Assembly: GCA_900554995.1 (NCBI GenBank)
Contig: USJJ01000050.1
Coordinates: forward strand, 1 to 7,751
Direction: 5' to 3'
DNA: 7,751 nucleotides
Source: an uncultured Ruminococcus sp.
Lineage (GTDB): Bacteria > Bacillota > Clostridia > Oscillospirales > Acutalibacteraceae
In this document: positions 6,840 to 7,751 of the stretch, piece by piece
How the letters are laid out: every line of letters begins with the position of its first letter
Position numbering within the stretch: the stretch's first letter is position 1
Made by a program: the position numbers and the translations under genes
The notes under the pieces: model-generated
Told to the model about the DNA's origin: nothing
What the model saw: the letters and a program-made list of their open reading frames with translations, nothing else
Database searches by the model: none

Positions 6840-6845
6840 CCTCCT
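6840..6845 (-). promoter_or_regulatory. Ribosome binding site of the RNase AM-like gene
   Basis: A full AGGAGG on the minus strand lies 11 bases before the ATG at 6826-6828. The spacing is slightly long but acceptable, and no closer start codon competes. Confidence 0.75.
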
Positions 6846-6880
6846 ACTTTTAACAAAAACCACAATATTATTCTGATTAT

Positions 6881-6909
6881 ATTATAATACAAGAGGAAAG
6901 AAAATGCAA
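6881..6909 (-). promoter_or_regulatory. Sigma-A promoter of the RNase AM-like operon
   Basis: On the minus strand there is a -35 element TTGCAT (6904-6909), exactly 17 bases of spacer, and a consensus -10 TATAAT (6881-6886). Transcription would start near 6874, leaving a leader of about 46 bases. This gives the operon its own transcription, separate from the S1 gene upstream, even though no strong terminator is visible between them. Confidence 0.8.
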
Positions 6910-6943
6910 GAAATAATTTTTTCTGTCGAAAAGTGAAAAATGA

Positions 6944-7751
6944 TCAGGAAAAGTCGCTTTCTATTATTTTGGAACACTCTGCGGGCGAATATACCCACTT
7001 GTCAATGTGATCCAGCTCGGTGAAATATTTTATCGGAGGAGTCGGATATTCCGCTTCGAAAGCGTCAACGATAATGAGCTTGATTTTCATACGCTCGGGC
7101 AGCATACTTTTTATATAAACACCCGCGTGACAGCCTGCAGAAATGCCTGCCGAATATTCGGCAAGACCGGCAAGATTCGGGGTCAGTTCAACGAAAATGC
7201 CGTAACTTTCAACGGAGCGGACAATTCCCGGAACGGTCTCGCCGGGAGCGAATTCATCAGCGTTCTGTTCCCAGGTTCCGAGAAGCTCTTTGTGGGAGAA
7301 AGTGATTCTGCCCTGCTCATCGATGGATTTGACTACGACCCTTATCGTCTGACCGACCGAGAAACGCACGGACGGATGCGGGATTCTCGAAACGGAAATG
7401 CTGTCGATCGGCAAAAGACCGTTGATGCCTGCGCCGATATCAAGGAACACGCCGAAATTTTCCATATGTGTAACCTTTGCCGTGATGACGTCGCCCGGGC
7501 ACAGCCTTGAAATATAGTTATCCATACACTCACGCTGAACCGCCTTGCGGCTGAGAATTGCGTATTCACGGTCGTTTTCGTCCTTTTGAAATCCGATGAT
7601 CTTGAACATAACGGGCTTGTTCACTCTTGAGATAAGAGCGATATCACGAACCGAACCGTCATCAATTCCGAGCGCTCCCTCGTTGTGCGGAATTATTCCG
7701 TACATACATCCGAGATCAACACGGAGATTGTGCTCCTTGTCGCAAAGAAGC
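6944..7751 (-). CDS. S1-domain RNA-binding protein, 5'-truncated by the window edge
   Basis: S1 domains are OB-fold modules that bind single-stranded RNA; tandem copies occur in ribosomal protein S1 and related translation or RNA-decay factors. The visible 268 residues contain three. The first (~1-68) is incomplete and of the divergent N-terminal kind (NLRVDLG, GIIPHNEGALG, ISRVNKPVMFK). The second (~86-156) is canonical (GDVITAKV, NFGVFLDIG, GLLPIDS, ISFSHKE-like end). The third (~170-230) is looser (GETVPGIVRSVESYGIFVEL). A short tail follows (~231-268). The frame stays open from the ATG at 7703-7705 to the window edge and reads CDKEHNLRVDLGC there, which fits the first domain. That ATG is therefore internal and the real start is beyond 7751. 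It resembles the small stand-alone S1-like proteins of Clostridia, so I give no gene symbol. It lies upstream of the RNase AM-like operon on the same strand, 115 bases away. Confidence 0.88.
   Translation of the reverse strand, partial: LLCDKEHNLRVDLGCMYGIIPHNEGALGIDDGSVRDIALISRVNKPVMFKIIGFQKDENDREYAILSRKAVQRECMDNYISRLCPGDVITAKVTHMENFGVFLDIGAGINGLLPIDSISVSRIPHPSVRFSVGQTIRVVVKSIDEQGRITFSHKELLGTWEQNADEFAPGETVPGIVRSVESYGIFVELTPNLAGLAEYSAGISAGCHAGVYIKSMLPERMKIKLIIVDAFEAEYPTPPIKYFTELDHIDKWVYSPAECSKIIESDFS

Noticed and set aside
6915..6943. Terminator after the S1 gene
   Set aside because: The only hairpin is a 5-bp, nearly all A-T stem (TTTTC/GAAAA) without a GC core; too weak to call.
7007..7510. 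Open frame of 167 codons on the plus strand opposite the S1 gene
   Set aside because: It is antisense to clear S1 domains, has no ribosome binding site and no protein-like family features.

Overview
The window looks like chromosomal housekeeping-plus-accessory DNA from a Gram-positive anaerobe, most likely a Clostridia/Oscillospirales (Ruminococcaceae-like) bacterium, probably from the gut. This rests on AGGAGG-type ribosome binding sites, sigma-A-like promoters, a Gram-positive signal peptide on a multidomain secreted protein with a FIVAR-like tail, and the sequence style of the IleS and S1 proteins. It is an inference from sequence only. No rRNA, tRNA, CRISPR, insertion sequence or prophage was seen. 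No gene-free stretch exceeds 300 bases; the longest is about 230 bases, between the divergent genes near 4586-4814.

Layout: (1) 1-1850, plus strand, holds the C-terminal ~600 residues of isoleucyl-tRNA synthetase of the eukaryote-like class. Its reading frame is broken around 1404-1452, so the last ~130 residues lie in another frame. (2) 1851-1978 holds two hairpins that can end the two convergent transcripts. (3) 1979-4585, minus strand, encodes an 868-residue secreted PHP-family metallo-phosphoesterase-like protein with Ig/PEGA-like middle domains and a FIVAR-like C-terminus. (4) 4586-4814 is an AT-rich divergent promoter region with an inverted repeat. (5) 4815-5366, plus strand, encodes a small two-helix membrane protein of unknown function. 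(6) 5371-5398 is a hairpin terminator between convergent genes. (7) 5401-6828, minus strand, is a two-gene operon: a cytoplasmic PHP protein of the RNase AM/YciV type followed 24 bases later by an unrecognised 179-residue protein. A near-consensus promoter precedes it. (8) 6944-7751, minus strand, is an S1-domain RNA-binding protein that runs off the right edge.

The themes are translation and RNA (IleS, S1 protein, RNase AM-like protein) and PHP metalloenzymes (two unrelated-looking copies within 5 kb). The most notable observation is that the cytoplasmic PHP protein has lost about five of its canonical metal ligands while keeping the fold's other signature residues. The secreted one keeps them all. 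The ligand-poor PHP protein with its unrecognised operon partner, next to an S1 RNA-binding gene, is the best candidate here for undescribed biology. The broken ileS is the second point to check, since it may be an assembly error.
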